Shown: one piece after another, positions 7,709-16,284 of the stretch
How positions within the stretch are numbered: position 1 is the stretch's first letter
How the letters are laid out: each line of letters begins with the position of its first letter
Assembly: GCA_947478865.1 (NCBI GenBank)
Contig: CANJXF010000014.1
Location: 1 to 64,000 of the forward strand
Length of the DNA: 64,000 nucleotides
Source of the DNA: Verrucomicrobiales bacterium
Lineage (GTDB): Bacteria; Verrucomicrobiota; Verrucomicrobiia; Limisphaerales; CANJXF01
Reading direction: 5' to 3'
Program-made: the position numbers and the translations under genes
The notes under the pieces: model-generated
What the model saw: the letters and a program-made list of their open reading frames with translations, nothing else
What the model was told of the DNA's origin: nothing
Database searches by the model: none

Positions 7709-8812
7709 ATGATTGCAAAAGCAGTTGACGTGACCAACCATTCTAGGATTTCTGAACTGGGCCAACGGGTTTTGGCCGGCGGGACGGTCGCCCGACCGGA
7801 AGCGCAATGGCTTTTCGAACTGGAAAGCGCCGCGGATATTTTTGATCTGATTGCCTGGGCCAACCGCATCCGTGAGCATTTCAAAGGGAACAAGATCCAT
7901 CTCTGCTCGATCGTGAACGCGAAAGCGGGCGCGTGCTCCGAGAATTGTAGTTTTTGCGCGCAATCGTCGTTTCACCAGACTGGTTCGCCCAAGTACGGGT
8001 TTATTGACCCCGAGCCAGTCGTTGAAGCGGCGGACGAAGCGAACAAAAACCAGGTGACGGCCGTCGGGTTGGTTGCAGCTTGGAAAGGTCTGAAGGAAGG
8101 GCCGATGCTCGACGAAGTCTGCGATCGCATTCGCGAACTGGCCAAAACCGGCAAGACCCGTCCCGATGCCTCGCTGGGGATTATCAAAAGCCAGGCTGTG
8201 GCGGATCGTTTGAAAGAGGCGGGGCTGGAATGTTACGGTCACAATCTGGAAAGCTCGAAACGATTTTTCCCGAGCCACTGCTCCAGTCACACTTACGAAG
8301 ATCGGATCGAGACCATCGGATATTTGAAGAAAGCCGGCCTGAAAATCTGCTCCGGCGGGATCATTGGCATGGGAGAAACTCGCGACGACCGATGCGACCT
8401 CGCTTTTTCGCTGAAGGAAATTGGCGCGAATGTCGTTCCCATCAACATTTTGAATCCCATCAAGGGAACGCCCTTTGAAAATGTAACCCCGCTCCCGCCG
8501 CTGGAAATTTTGAAAACGATTGCCTGTTTTCGTTTTATTTTGCCGCGGCAGGAAATCATGATCGCCGGTGGACGAACGGTTAATTTGCGCGATATGCAAA
8601 GTATGGTATTCTCAGCCGGCGCCAGTGCGTTGATGGTTGGAAATTATTTGACGACGCTCAACCAATCGGTGGAAAAAGATCTCCAGATGCTCAAGGATCT
8701 GGGGCTCGATCCAAACTGGGACAGTCACGATTTTGCGGACCAGGCGGATGCGCCATCTTTCTCGGCGGCGTCTCCGGCTTTTGACGAAGCTGCCGCCACA
8801 ACGTTCGCCTGA
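7709..8812 (+). CDS. bioB: biotin synthase
   Basis: The 367-residue radical SAM enzyme inserts sulfur into dethiobiotin to make biotin. The radical SAM cluster motif CSENCSFC (C76, C80, C83 from this start) is clear, as are family landmarks such as YGHNLESS, GGIIGMGE, NILNPIKGTP and the late AGGRTVNLRDMQ that supplies the [2Fe-2S] Arg ligand. I chose the ATG at 7709 because homology begins there; the frame stays open back to 7517 with unrelated sequence, and ribosome-binding signals are weak at both. The C-terminal 35 residues are Ala/Asp-rich and not part of the core. No other biotin genes lie nearby. Confidence 0.93.
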   Translation: MIAKAVDVTNHSRISELGQRVLAGGTVARPEAQWLFELESAADIFDLIAWANRIREHFKGNKIHLCSIVNAKAGACSENCSFCAQSSFHQTGSPKYGFIDPEPVVEAADEANKNQVTAVGLVAAWKGLKEGPMLDEVCDRIRELAKTGKTRPDASLGIIKSQAVADRLKEAGLECYGHNLESSKRFFPSHCSSHTYEDRIETIGYLKKAGLKICSGGIIGMGETRDDRCDLAFSLKEIGANVVPINILNPIKGTPFENVTPLPPLEILKTIACFRFILPRQEIMIAGGRTVNLRDMQSMVFSAGASALMVGNYLTTLNQSVEKDLQMLKDLGLDPNWDSHDFADQADAPSFSAASPAFDEAAATTFA

Positions 8813-8838
8813 TGATTTTCCTCAGGCAGTAATTTTTT

Positions 8839-9654
8839 ATGATGGACGATACAGAATTTATTATTCGTCGGGGATACGGAGGCGAGCCGATCGATATCCA
8901 GCAAGTTCTCGGCAAGGTCAAAGAAGTCGCCGAGCGAAACGGCTGGAAACGCGACTCCGTCAGGCTCGTTAACCAAGGGGCCACGAAAGAAGTTGAACTG
9001 CTCGCGTATCATCGCGTCAGCAAACCATCGTTGCACCGCGTTTATCTATCGACGGGAATTCATGGCGACGAACCGGCTGGTCCGGTGGCGATTTTGCAAT
9101 TGCTCAAGGACAATGTTTGGCCGAGCGGTGTTGATATTTTCTTGTGTCCTTGTTTGAACCTCACCGGTTTTCCCCTGAACCGCCGCGAAAATGCCCGTGG
9201 CATAGATCTGAACCGCGATTACCGCGACCTCAAATCCGAGGAAACCCGCCATCATGTTGAATGGTTGAAGCGCAAACCTCGATTTGATGTGACGCTTTGC
9301 CTGCACGAAGATTGGGAATCGAAGGGCTTTTACATTTACGAATTGAACCCCGACGACCAGCCCTCTTTTGCCAAAAAAATTATCAGTCGCGTGGCGGAAA
9401 TTTCCGCCATCGACCGTAGTTCAACGATCGACGGATGGCCGGCTGAAAATGGCGTGATCAATCCGAGCAAAGACCCGTTTGATCGACCGCAATGGCCGGA
9501 AGCGCTTTATCTCATCACGAACAAAACCCGCCTTTCTTACACGTTGGAAACACCCTCCAGTCTGCCACTGGAGACGCGCATCACGGCGCATGTCAAAGGA
9601 GTGCGCGCGGTCCTGGACTCCATTTCCGAGCACCCGATTTTGAGAATGGATTAG
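8839..9654 (+). CDS. M14-family zinc carboxypeptidase-like enzyme
   Basis: The 271-residue cytoplasmic protein has the M14 zinc site: H75 and E78 in TGIHGDEPAG, and H156 in LCLHEDWES. GIDLNRDYR supplies the substrate-binding Asn-Arg, and a Glu in YTLETPSS fits the catalytic base. Size and motifs resemble the MpaA / succinylglutamate-desuccinylase-like branch, so a role in trimming a peptidoglycan peptide or another small amide is likely; the substrate cannot be told from sequence. It starts 26 bases after bioB on the same strand. Confidence 0.8.
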   Translation: MMDDTEFIIRRGYGGEPIDIQQVLGKVKEVAERNGWKRDSVRLVNQGATKEVELLAYHRVSKPSLHRVYLSTGIHGDEPAGPVAILQLLKDNVWPSGVDIFLCPCLNLTGFPLNRRENARGIDLNRDYRDLKSEETRHHVEWLKRKPRFDVTLCLHEDWESKGFYIYELNPDDQPSFAKKIISRVAEISAIDRSSTIDGWPAENGVINPSKDPFDRPQWPEALYLITNKTRLSYTLETPSSLPLETRITAHVKGVRAVLDSISEHPILRMD

Positions 9655-9769
9655 TTTTTCCTCGGAAGTTCCACGGCAAAACCCAACCGCTGGCCTGACC
9701 CTCTTTTGGGCTTGTCTCGGGGCCAATGTCCCCTAACGTTTCGCCGACGCGCTAAATTCTAGTTTCATT

Positions 9770-10399
9770 ATGTTTTCCCTACAAAAATTACTCGGCAAAG
9801 AAGATAAGTTTTTCGACCTGTTGGAGGCTAGCGCCGACGAGGGCAGGGCCAGCGTGCAGGCTTTGATCAAGTTGGTCAAAAGCGCGGCGGAAGCCCGAAG
9901 CCTGGAAGATTTCGTGGCGGCGCGGCGCAAAGAAAAACGGATTGCCGCGCAGATCAGCCAGATGGTCGCCACGACCTTTGTCACCGCATTGGAGCGCGAA
10001 GACATCGAGGCGCTTTCCTTCGCGCTCTACCGGATTCCGAAGACGGTTGAGAAGGTAGGCGAACGCATTTTGATCGCTCCGCAGTTTATCAATGGCATCG
10101 ATATTTCCCGGCAGATGGCGATGATGGAAAAATCAACCAACACGCTTCTGCTCATGATTCAGGAGCTGCGGCGCGATGTGAATCCGGAACAAATTTTTAA
10201 GCACAACGATCATCTGCAAGCGATCGAAGGTGAGGCGGATCAACTCGTGCTGGAATTGTTGCGCGATTTGTATTCTGGCAAACACGAGCCGCTCAAAGCC
10301 GTTTTTCTCAAGGAACTTTACGACCTGTTGGAAAAAGTCACTGACCGCTGCCGCGATGCCGGCAATGTCATCAACCACATTGTTCTTAAAAACTCCTAA
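9770..10399 (+). CDS. DUF47/PhoU-like phosphate transport accessory protein
   Basis: The 209-residue, mostly helical protein matches the DUF47 (TIGR00153-like) family, distantly related to PhoU, which regulates or gates Pit-type phosphate transporters. Typical features are the ...KFFDLLEASA... start, the central MEKSTNTLLLMIQELRR helix and the closing DRCRDAGNVINHIVLKNS. It lies 6 bases before the Pit transporter gene, the usual pairing. No transmembrane segments are seen, so it is probably cytoplasmic at the membrane face. Confidence 0.88.
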   Translation: MFSLQKLLGKEDKFFDLLEASADEGRASVQALIKLVKSAAEARSLEDFVAARRKEKRIAAQISQMVATTFVTALEREDIEALSFALYRIPKTVEKVGERILIAPQFINGIDISRQMAMMEKSTNTLLLMIQELRRDVNPEQIFKHNDHLQAIEGEADQLVLELLRDLYSGKHEPLKAVFLKELYDLLEKVTDRCRDAGNVINHIVLKNS

Positions 10400-10405
10400 T
10401 CGAGC

Positions 10406-11506
10406 ATGACGCTGATTCTTTTCGTCGTCTTCGTTGCGCTCGCCTTCGAGTACATCAATGGTTTTCACGACACGGCGAATTCAATTGCGACGGTGGTTTC
10501 CACCAAGGTTCTCACCCCGCGGCAGGCAATCGGGTTGGCCGCAATCACCAATCTGGTGGGAGCGATGTGGGGAACAGCGGTCGCGAAAACAATTTCCTCC
10601 GGCCTGGTGGACACAAAAATATTTTCGCTGACGAGCGAGGCTCTGGTTTGTGCTTTGCTGGGCGCGATTGTTTGGAACCTGTTCACCTGGTGGATCGGTT
10701 TGCCCTCCAGTTCGAGTCACGCGTTGATCGGCGGGCTTTGCGGAGCTGCGCTCGCTGCGGCCAAGAACAACTGGCACGTCATCATCTGGTCGCAGCCTGA
10801 CCCAGAACATTGGTTCAAAGGCAAAGGGCTGCTTTGGAAAGTCATTGTGCCGATGATCACATCGCCGTTTCTTGGGTTTGTTCTCGGCTTTCTCATCATG
10901 GCGATTTTATACATCACCTTGCAACGGCTGCGCCCCAAGACGATCAATAACATTTTTGGAAAGCTACAGATATGCAGCGCGGGTGGAATGGGTTTGATGC
11001 ACGGAACCAACGACGCGCAAAAGACGATGGGAATTATTGCGCTCGCGCTCCTGACTGGAACAAAAGCCGGCGTGTTCGATCAATTGCCGCCTTGGCTGTC
11101 GTTTCTGCACACGCCGGTGCCAGCGCCTGGAAAAGATTTGGACATCGCGCTCTGGATCAAACTGACCTGCGCGGTCGTGATGTGTGCCGGCACTGCCGCC
11201 GGGGGATGGCGCATCATCCGCACGCTCGGCCATAAAATGGTGAAGTTGCAGCCGATCAACGGTTTCGCGGCGGAAACAAGTTCCGCCTTGGTGATTTTTT
11301 TGGCCACCCACCTGGGCATTCCGGTTTCGACGACGCATAACATTTCCGCATCCATCATGGGCGTGGGAGCGGCGAAACGTTTTGGCGCGTTAAATTTATC
11401 CGTCATTGAAAAAATGATGTGGGCCTGGGTTTTCACCATCCCGATTTGCGGCGCAATTTCTTACGGGCTGGTTCGCCTCTTGGAGATGCTGAATCTGATG
11501 CAATAG
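10406..11506 (+). CDS. pit: inorganic phosphate transporter, Pit/PHO4 family
   Basis: The 366-residue integral membrane protein of about ten helices carries the two inverted PHO4 signatures: GFHDTANSIAT near the N-terminus and GLMHGTNDAQKTMG in the middle, with LPSSSSHALIGGL and PVSTTHNISASIMG as the paired membrane loops. Pit proteins import phosphate (often as a metal complex) using the proton gradient. Together with the preceding DUF47 gene it forms a two-gene phosphate uptake unit. Confidence 0.93.
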   Translation: MTLILFVVFVALAFEYINGFHDTANSIATVVSTKVLTPRQAIGLAAITNLVGAMWGTAVAKTISSGLVDTKIFSLTSEALVCALLGAIVWNLFTWWIGLPSSSSHALIGGLCGAALAAAKNNWHVIIWSQPDPEHWFKGKGLLWKVIVPMITSPFLGFVLGFLIMAILYITLQRLRPKTINNIFGKLQICSAGGMGLMHGTNDAQKTMGIIALALLTGTKAGVFDQLPPWLSFLHTPVPAPGKDLDIALWIKLTCAVVMCAGTAAGGWRIIRTLGHKMVKLQPINGFAAETSSALVIFLATHLGIPVSTTHNISASIMGVGAAKRFGALNLSVIEKMMWAWVFTIPICGAISYGLVRLLEMLNLMQ

Positions 11507-11525
11507 TTTTATCTGGAGAAAATTG

Positions 11526-12125
11526 ATGCAACCCCCCGACCAATCGCTTCGCGTTCTCGCCGTCATCGGCAGCCTTCACCGGAAATCGGTCACGCGATCG
11601 ATCATCTGCCACGTCGCTGAACGGTTGAAGGAAGCGGGTTGCACGGTGGATGTGATTGATTTTGAAAACGAGCCGTTGCCGCTCTACAATCCGGACACGG
11701 CCTATCACGCTCCGAGTTTTCCCGCGCTCAAGAAACGGGTGGAAGAAGCCGATGTTCTACTGCTGGGCACGCCCGATTATCACGGCTCGATGAGCGGCGC
11801 GATGAAAAGTTTTCTCGACCATTTTTGGCGTGAATTCGCGGGCAAGCTGTTCGCCACCATCGTCGCTTCGCACGAAAAAGGTCTAACCGTGACCGACCAG
11901 CTTCGAACCGTGGCGCGACAATGCTATGCGTGGTCGTTGCCGTATGGTGTTTCCTTTTCTGAAAGCAGCGATATGAAAGAGGGGGAAATCGCCAGCGAAC
12001 CGTTTGAGCAGCGCATCGAGATGTTTGTGCGCGATATTTCGGTTTACGGAAAACTCCTTGCGCAGCAGCGCAGGATGGATTTGGCTGGGAACGAGGCTGG
12101 GTTTCTGGCGCGGCATCGCAAGTAG
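11526..12125 (+). CDS. NAD(P)H-dependent FMN reductase family protein
   Basis: The 199-residue flavodoxin-fold protein starts at ATG 11526; a TTG lies just before. The phosphate-binding loop VIGSLHRKSVTRS follows strand 1, and TPDYHGSMSGAMKSFLDHF is the typical flavin-contact segment (P-[ED]-Y-[HN]-[GS]). Such enzymes reduce FMN, quinones or azo compounds with NAD(P)H. It follows the phosphate transporter by about 20 bases, but no functional link is evident. Confidence 0.85.
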   Translation: MQPPDQSLRVLAVIGSLHRKSVTRSIICHVAERLKEAGCTVDVIDFENEPLPLYNPDTAYHAPSFPALKKRVEEADVLLLGTPDYHGSMSGAMKSFLDHFWREFAGKLFATIVASHEKGLTVTDQLRTVARQCYAWSLPYGVSFSESSDMKEGEIASEPFEQRIEMFVRDISVYGKLLAQQRRMDLAGNEAGFLARHRK

Positions 12126-12179
12126 GCTTGCCTCAAATCGTCATTCGACATTCGGGCAGGCGGTTTCTATTCTTTTTTC

Positions 12180-12863
12180 ATGAATTTCCAGTCCAATCCT
12201 CCATTTATTAAGGAAGATCCATGGCGGATTTTTCGCATCATGGCAGAGTTCGTTGATTCTTTTGAAACCCTCTCGCAGGTCGGTCCGGCTGTGACGGTTT
12301 TCGGTTCCGCCCGCCTCGCCCCCAAAAATCCCCACTACGAAATGGCCGTCGCGCTGGGCAAGATGCTCGCGAAACAAAATCTCACGATCGTCACCGGTGG
12401 CGGACCGGGCATCATGGAAGCGGCCAATCGCGGCGCGAGTGAGGCCAAAGGAAAGTCAGTCGGTCTGAACATCGAATTGCCGTTTGAACAGAAGGGAAAT
12501 AAATACGCAAATATTCCGATCAATTTTCACTACTTTTTTTCGCGTAAAGTCTGTTTTGTAAAGTACAGCATCGCGTTCGTTTTCATGCCCGGCGGCTTCG
12601 GGACTTTGGACGAATTCTTCGAAATCTTAACCCTGGTTCAGACCCGCCGGATTCCACGGTATCCGTTGATTCTGATCGGAGAGGATTACTGGTCCGGTTT
12701 GCTCAAATGGACGAAAAGCACGATGGAACAAAATAACTATATCAGCCCTGGCGACATGGATCTCGTTACGGTTACGGATGATGTGCAGGTCGCGGTTGAC
12801 CTGATTTTGGATTACAAACGCCGGGTGGGGCCTCCGGAAGTCATCCCAAGCACTTTGGCCTAG
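12180..12863 (+). CDS. LOG-family nucleotide 5'-monophosphate phosphoribohydrolase
   Basis: The 227-residue Rossmann-fold protein has both LOG signatures: VTGGGPGIMEAANRGA (about 71-86) and PGGFGTLDEFFE (137-148), with the catalytic Glu in the second. Such proteins, often misannotated as lysine decarboxylases, cleave ribose 5-phosphate from AMP-like nucleotides; some make cytokinins. The protein is longer at the N-terminus (MNFQSNPPFIKEDPWRIFRIM) than small LOGs and matches the TIGR00730 group of general metabolic members. Confidence 0.88.
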   Translation: MNFQSNPPFIKEDPWRIFRIMAEFVDSFETLSQVGPAVTVFGSARLAPKNPHYEMAVALGKMLAKQNLTIVTGGGPGIMEAANRGASEAKGKSVGLNIELPFEQKGNKYANIPINFHYFFSRKVCFVKYSIAFVFMPGGFGTLDEFFEILTLVQTRRIPRYPLILIGEDYWSGLLKWTKSTMEQNNYISPGDMDLVTVTDDVQVAVDLILDYKRRVGPPEVIPSTLA

Positions 12864-12991
12864 CGGCCAGAGATGGTTTGTGCGGTTTCAAAACGGGCTG
12901 CCTTGTAAAACTATTTTGTTCGAGGACTGGAGTGCGCTGGTTTTCGCATTATAATAGGTTCAGTCTAACTTCCGTGGCTAAATCTAATTCC

Positions 12992-14254
12992 ATGTATCAA
13001 ATCACGCGGCTTAACAACGGGCTCACGATTGCCACGGCGGAAATGCCGCACATGGCGAGCGTCAGCTTGGGAATCTGGGTGGGCATTGGCGGCCGTTACG
13101 AACCTGCGGAGATCAGCGGCGTCTCCCATTTCATTGAGCATCTGCTTTTCAAGGGAACCAAAAAACGGTCCGCGGAAAAAATTTCCCAGGACGTGGAGGG
13201 CATTGGCGGCTATCTGAACGCGTTCACCTCGGAGGAGAATACCTGTTTTTATTCCAAGGCGCGGCATGATCGTTTCGACGAACTTCTGGACGTTTTGACC
13301 GATATGTTTCTCAACTCCACGTTTGCACCGGTTGAGATCGATCGCGAGCGCAACGTGATCAAGGAGGAGTTGGCCATGTATCGCGATCAGCCGCAGCAAT
13401 ACGTCCAGGAATTGTTGAATGAAACCCTCTGGCCCGACCATCCGCTCGGACGTTCGCTGACCGGGACCGAGCAAACTCTGGACGCCATCGATCGCCAGCG
13501 ACTCCTCAATTACAAGCAGCAGAATTACATCGCATCGACCTCGCTCATTTGCGTGGCCGGCAGAATGCAGCATAAGAAAGTCGTCGAAGCCGTCTCGAAG
13601 TTTGGAAAATATTTCAAAGCGGGAGAGCGGCTTCCCTTCGCCCCTGCTTTGGCCAACCAGACCGAACCGCGCGTCCGGTTGTTCCGCAAGAATGTGGAAC
13701 AAACCCAGGTTGCCCTGGGCATTCGCACCTGTTCCCGCCACGACGAACGGCGCTACGCGCTTCGTTTGCTCAATACCGTTCTCGGCGAGAATATGAGTTC
13801 GCGCCTTTTCCAGACCGTTCGCGAGAAACACGGACTGGCCTACTCGATTTACAGTTCGCCCAGTTTTTTTGCCGACACCGGCGACCTGGTCATCTCCGCG
13901 GGACTCGACACCGACAAGCTCCCCAAAGCGCTGAAACTCATTTCGCATGAATTGAAAGTTCTCGGCGAAAAACTTGTTTCACCCGGCGAACTGCGCCGCG
14001 CCCGCGACTATGTGATCGGCCAACTGGAAATGACGATGGAAAGCACCGAGCCGCAGATGATGTGGATTGGCGAACACCTGCTTGGCTACGGAAAAATTCA
14101 GCACCCGGACGATGTGAAAAAGAGGCTGAATAAAGTTTTGCCCAGCGAGATCCGCGCCGTCGCCCGGGAATTTTTCCGGCCGGAACGAATGAACCTCGCC
14201 CTCGTCAGCCCAATGAAAAAAGATCATTCACTCTTGCGAACGCTCGTCTCGTGA
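12992..14254 (+). CDS. M16-family zinc protease (processing-peptidase-like)
   Basis: From the ATG at 12992 the product has 420 residues. It contains the inverted zinc motif HFIEH (H46, E49, H50), with the distal ligand E126 in ERNVIKEELAMY, 76 residues after H50 as the family expects. The N-terminal catalytic and C-terminal pseudo-catalytic M16 halves are both present. The frame is open back to 12878, but the extra 38 residues do not look like M16 sequence. Relatives (PqqL/YmxG/mitochondrial processing-peptidase-like) degrade or process peptides; no signal peptide is visible with this start, so a cytoplasmic location is likely. Confidence 0.9.
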   Translation: MYQITRLNNGLTIATAEMPHMASVSLGIWVGIGGRYEPAEISGVSHFIEHLLFKGTKKRSAEKISQDVEGIGGYLNAFTSEENTCFYSKARHDRFDELLDVLTDMFLNSTFAPVEIDRERNVIKEELAMYRDQPQQYVQELLNETLWPDHPLGRSLTGTEQTLDAIDRQRLLNYKQQNYIASTSLICVAGRMQHKKVVEAVSKFGKYFKAGERLPFAPALANQTEPRVRLFRKNVEQTQVALGIRTCSRHDERRYALRLLNTVLGENMSSRLFQTVREKHGLAYSIYSSPSFFADTGDLVISAGLDTDKLPKALKLISHELKVLGEKLVSPGELRRARDYVIGQLEMTMESTEPQMMWIGEHLLGYGKIQHPDDVKKRLNKVLPSEIRAVAREFFRPERMNLALVSPMKKDHSLLRTLVS

Positions 14255-14262
14255 ACCATTTC

Positions 14263-15414
14263 CTACGGATAAACGACCCGGAAAAAACGCTGTGCGCCGC
14301 CACCTTGGTTCGTAAATGACACGTTTGTTGTCGCTGAAACCGCCGTTCCCACCGTCGAAAACGTGGGCAGATTCGTGCTCGCCTGAACCGAATAAATCAC
14401 GTTGCTGACGCCTTGCCAGCGCAGGATGTTTGTGGAATTCAAAGCCAGAGTGGGCGAGGGGACCGTGACGAAATTCGTGACGGTGTAGTTGATCCGGAAA
14501 TCTTTCACCACCCCCATGTGCTGCATATTGGTGCCATGTGAATCGCCAAATGCCACCGGAGAAACCTCGCTCAGCGGCGTGTAAACATCTGAATCGAAAA
14601 CCAATCCTTTGGGAAAGGTGTGTGTGCCGATGATCACGTCGGTCAAAATATTGGTGAGCGAGAAACTCGGCAGAACGTAATCGTAACGTTCGGAGCGGGG
14701 TTCGCTGGTATTGAGGTTGGTTGAGGCGTTTGAAAATCCATCCGTGGGAATCGGATTGTCGCTCAGATAGGTTTTAAATTTGGCGAGCGCGGTTTCACCG
14801 GACGATCCAATGTTAAAGTCGCCCGCCACGATGATCCAGGCATTGGACGGGAAGCTGGACTGAATAAGCGCCGTTAGATTGGTAGCTTGAATGGCTCGTT
14901 GTGCGGAGGAGCCGCTGCTGGCTTTCAAATGAACGCTGACAACGTAAAGATCGTCGGCTCCGGGAACATCAATTCGCGCCCAGGCAAATCCGCGGTCCGC
15001 GATCGAGGTTACATCATTCCATGAACCGTTTGTGATCATGGGGTAACGGCTGATCACGCCGTTCGGAATTGTGTAAGTCTCAGAAGCGCTGCTTTCCCGG
15101 TAATAGACGAAGTTCGTGCCAAAGGTCGTGTCCACCATGGAGCGCAACGCGGCGGCGGTGTTAATGCCGAAACTGTTGCTGACGTTAAACTCCTGCATGG
15201 CCACGATGTCCGGCTTCAGCGCTTTCAGGATATTCAAACCCGCCGTTTCGTAACGTTGATTGTTTCCGCTGGAAAGATTCGAGGCCATCACGCGAACGCT
15301 GACATTGGTGTTCACGACTACGGGCGCCTGACTGTGGGCTTTTTCTGCCAAGAAAACGGTTGCGACGATTCCGAGAGGTCCCAACGTTCTGAAAATTCGG
15401 CGTGTGCAAAACAT
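14263..15414 (-). CDS. secreted endonuclease/exonuclease/phosphatase-family protein with C-terminal sorting-like module
   Basis: The 383-residue protein starts with a signal peptide (cleavage likely after AEKAHSQA). The EEP fold is supported by VRVMASNLSSG, DIVAMQEFN (metal-binding Glu), VSVHLKASS and IIVAGDFNIG (Asp-Asn), ending with FGDSHGT (catalytic Asp-His). It could cleave nucleic acids, sugar-phosphates or phospholipids outside the cell. The last 65 residues form a separate beta-rich module (NVIYSVQASTNL ... QRFFRVVYP) like that ending the hydrolase at 19323-20894. It converges on the M16 gene with only 8 bases between them. Confidence 0.83.
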   Translation of the reverse strand: MFCTRRIFRTLGPLGIVATVFLAEKAHSQAPVVVNTNVSVRVMASNLSSGNNQRYETAGLNILKALKPDIVAMQEFNVSNSFGINTAAALRSMVDTTFGTNFVYYRESSASETYTIPNGVISRYPMITNGSWNDVTSIADRGFAWARIDVPGADDLYVVSVHLKASSGSSAQRAIQATNLTALIQSSFPSNAWIIVAGDFNIGSSGETALAKFKTYLSDNPIPTDGFSNASTNLNTSEPRSERYDYVLPSFSLTNILTDVIIGTHTFPKGLVFDSDVYTPLSEVSPVAFGDSHGTNMQHMGVVKDFRINYTVTNFVTVPSPTLALNSTNILRWQGVSNVIYSVQASTNLPTFSTVGTAVSATTNVSFTNQGGGAQRFFRVVYP

Positions 15415-15485
15415 AAATCGAGCAGTCGTCGGAATTATACCGACCGGGTGTAAAACACAAGAAAGCTTCGCCGAATTTTGTGACG

Positions 15486-15495
15486 TGACCGGTCA
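15486..15495. promoter_or_regulatory. perfect 10-bp palindrome upstream of larB
   Basis: TGACCGGTCA is a perfect palindrome centred about 29 bases upstream of the larB start, in the space between larB and the divergent EEP gene. It could be an operator half or a chance palindrome; no family assignment can be made. Confidence 0.25.
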
Positions 15496-15519
15496 AAAAC
15501 GGCATGGCATTGTCCGGTC

Positions 15520-16284
15520 GTGACGACCGTTGAAGCAGCACAATTACTGGAACAGTTTCTCGCCGGGAAGGTAACCCGCGAACGAGTTCTGCACGCATTT
15601 CAGAGTGCGCCTGTCACCGACCTCGGTTTCGCCGAGGTCGACACCCACCGCGCGTTGCGCAAAGGGTTTCCTGAAGTTGTTTTTGCCGCGGGTAAAACGC
15701 CGGAGCAGGTGGTGAAAATCGCCGCTGAAATTTTATCTCACGAACAGCGCATGTTGGTGACCCGGGTCACCGCGACGCATGCGCGAGCGTTGCGGCGCAA
15801 ATTCAAATCCGCGGTTCATCACGAAACCGCGCGATGCGTGACGCTCGAAAAAAAGAAGCAGGCAAAACGGCCGGGAACGATCGCGGTTTTATGCGCCGGC
15901 ACCAGTGATTTGCCGATCGCCGAGGAGGCCGCCGTGACGGCGGAAATCATGGGCAACCAGGTGGAACGAATTTACGATGTCGGCGTCGCCGGATTGCATC
16001 GATTGCTCCGGCGCCTCGAAACGATTCAGGAGGCGAACGTCATCATTGTCGTCGCTGGAATGGAGGGAGCGTTGCCCAGCGTTGTCGCCGGATTGGTTTC
16101 CAAACCGGTCATAGCGGTGCCGACCAGCGTTGGATATGGCGCGAGTTTCGGCGGGCTCGCCGCGTTGCTCGGAATGTTGAATAGCTGCGGCAGCGGAGTG
16201 ACGGTCGTGAACATCGATAACGGATTCGGCGCCGGCTATTCCGCCAGTCAAATTAACACCCTGGCGAGCGGTCAAAATTTTTAA
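15520..16284 (+). CDS. larB: LarB, nickel-pincer cofactor biosynthesis carboxylase/hydrolase
   Basis: The 254-residue protein starts with GTG. It resembles PurE in its C-terminal half (GTIAVLCAGTSDLPIAEEAAVTAE, MEGALPSVVAGL, VPTSVGYGASFGGLAALLGML), as LarB does. LarB carboxylates and hydrolyses nicotinic acid adenine dinucleotide to the mononucleotide dicarboxylate that becomes the nickel-pincer nucleotide. Its stop codon overlaps the larC start (TAATG), so the two are translationally coupled. LarE and the lactate racemase LarA are not in the window. Confidence 0.92.
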   Translation: MTTVEAAQLLEQFLAGKVTRERVLHAFQSAPVTDLGFAEVDTHRALRKGFPEVVFAAGKTPEQVVKIAAEILSHEQRMLVTRVTATHARALRRKFKSAVHHETARCVTLEKKKQAKRPGTIAVLCAGTSDLPIAEEAAVTAEIMGNQVERIYDVGVAGLHRLLRRLETIQEANVIIVVAGMEGALPSVVAGLVSKPVIAVPTSVGYGASFGGLAALLGMLNSCGSGVTVVNIDNGFGAGYSASQINTLASGQNF

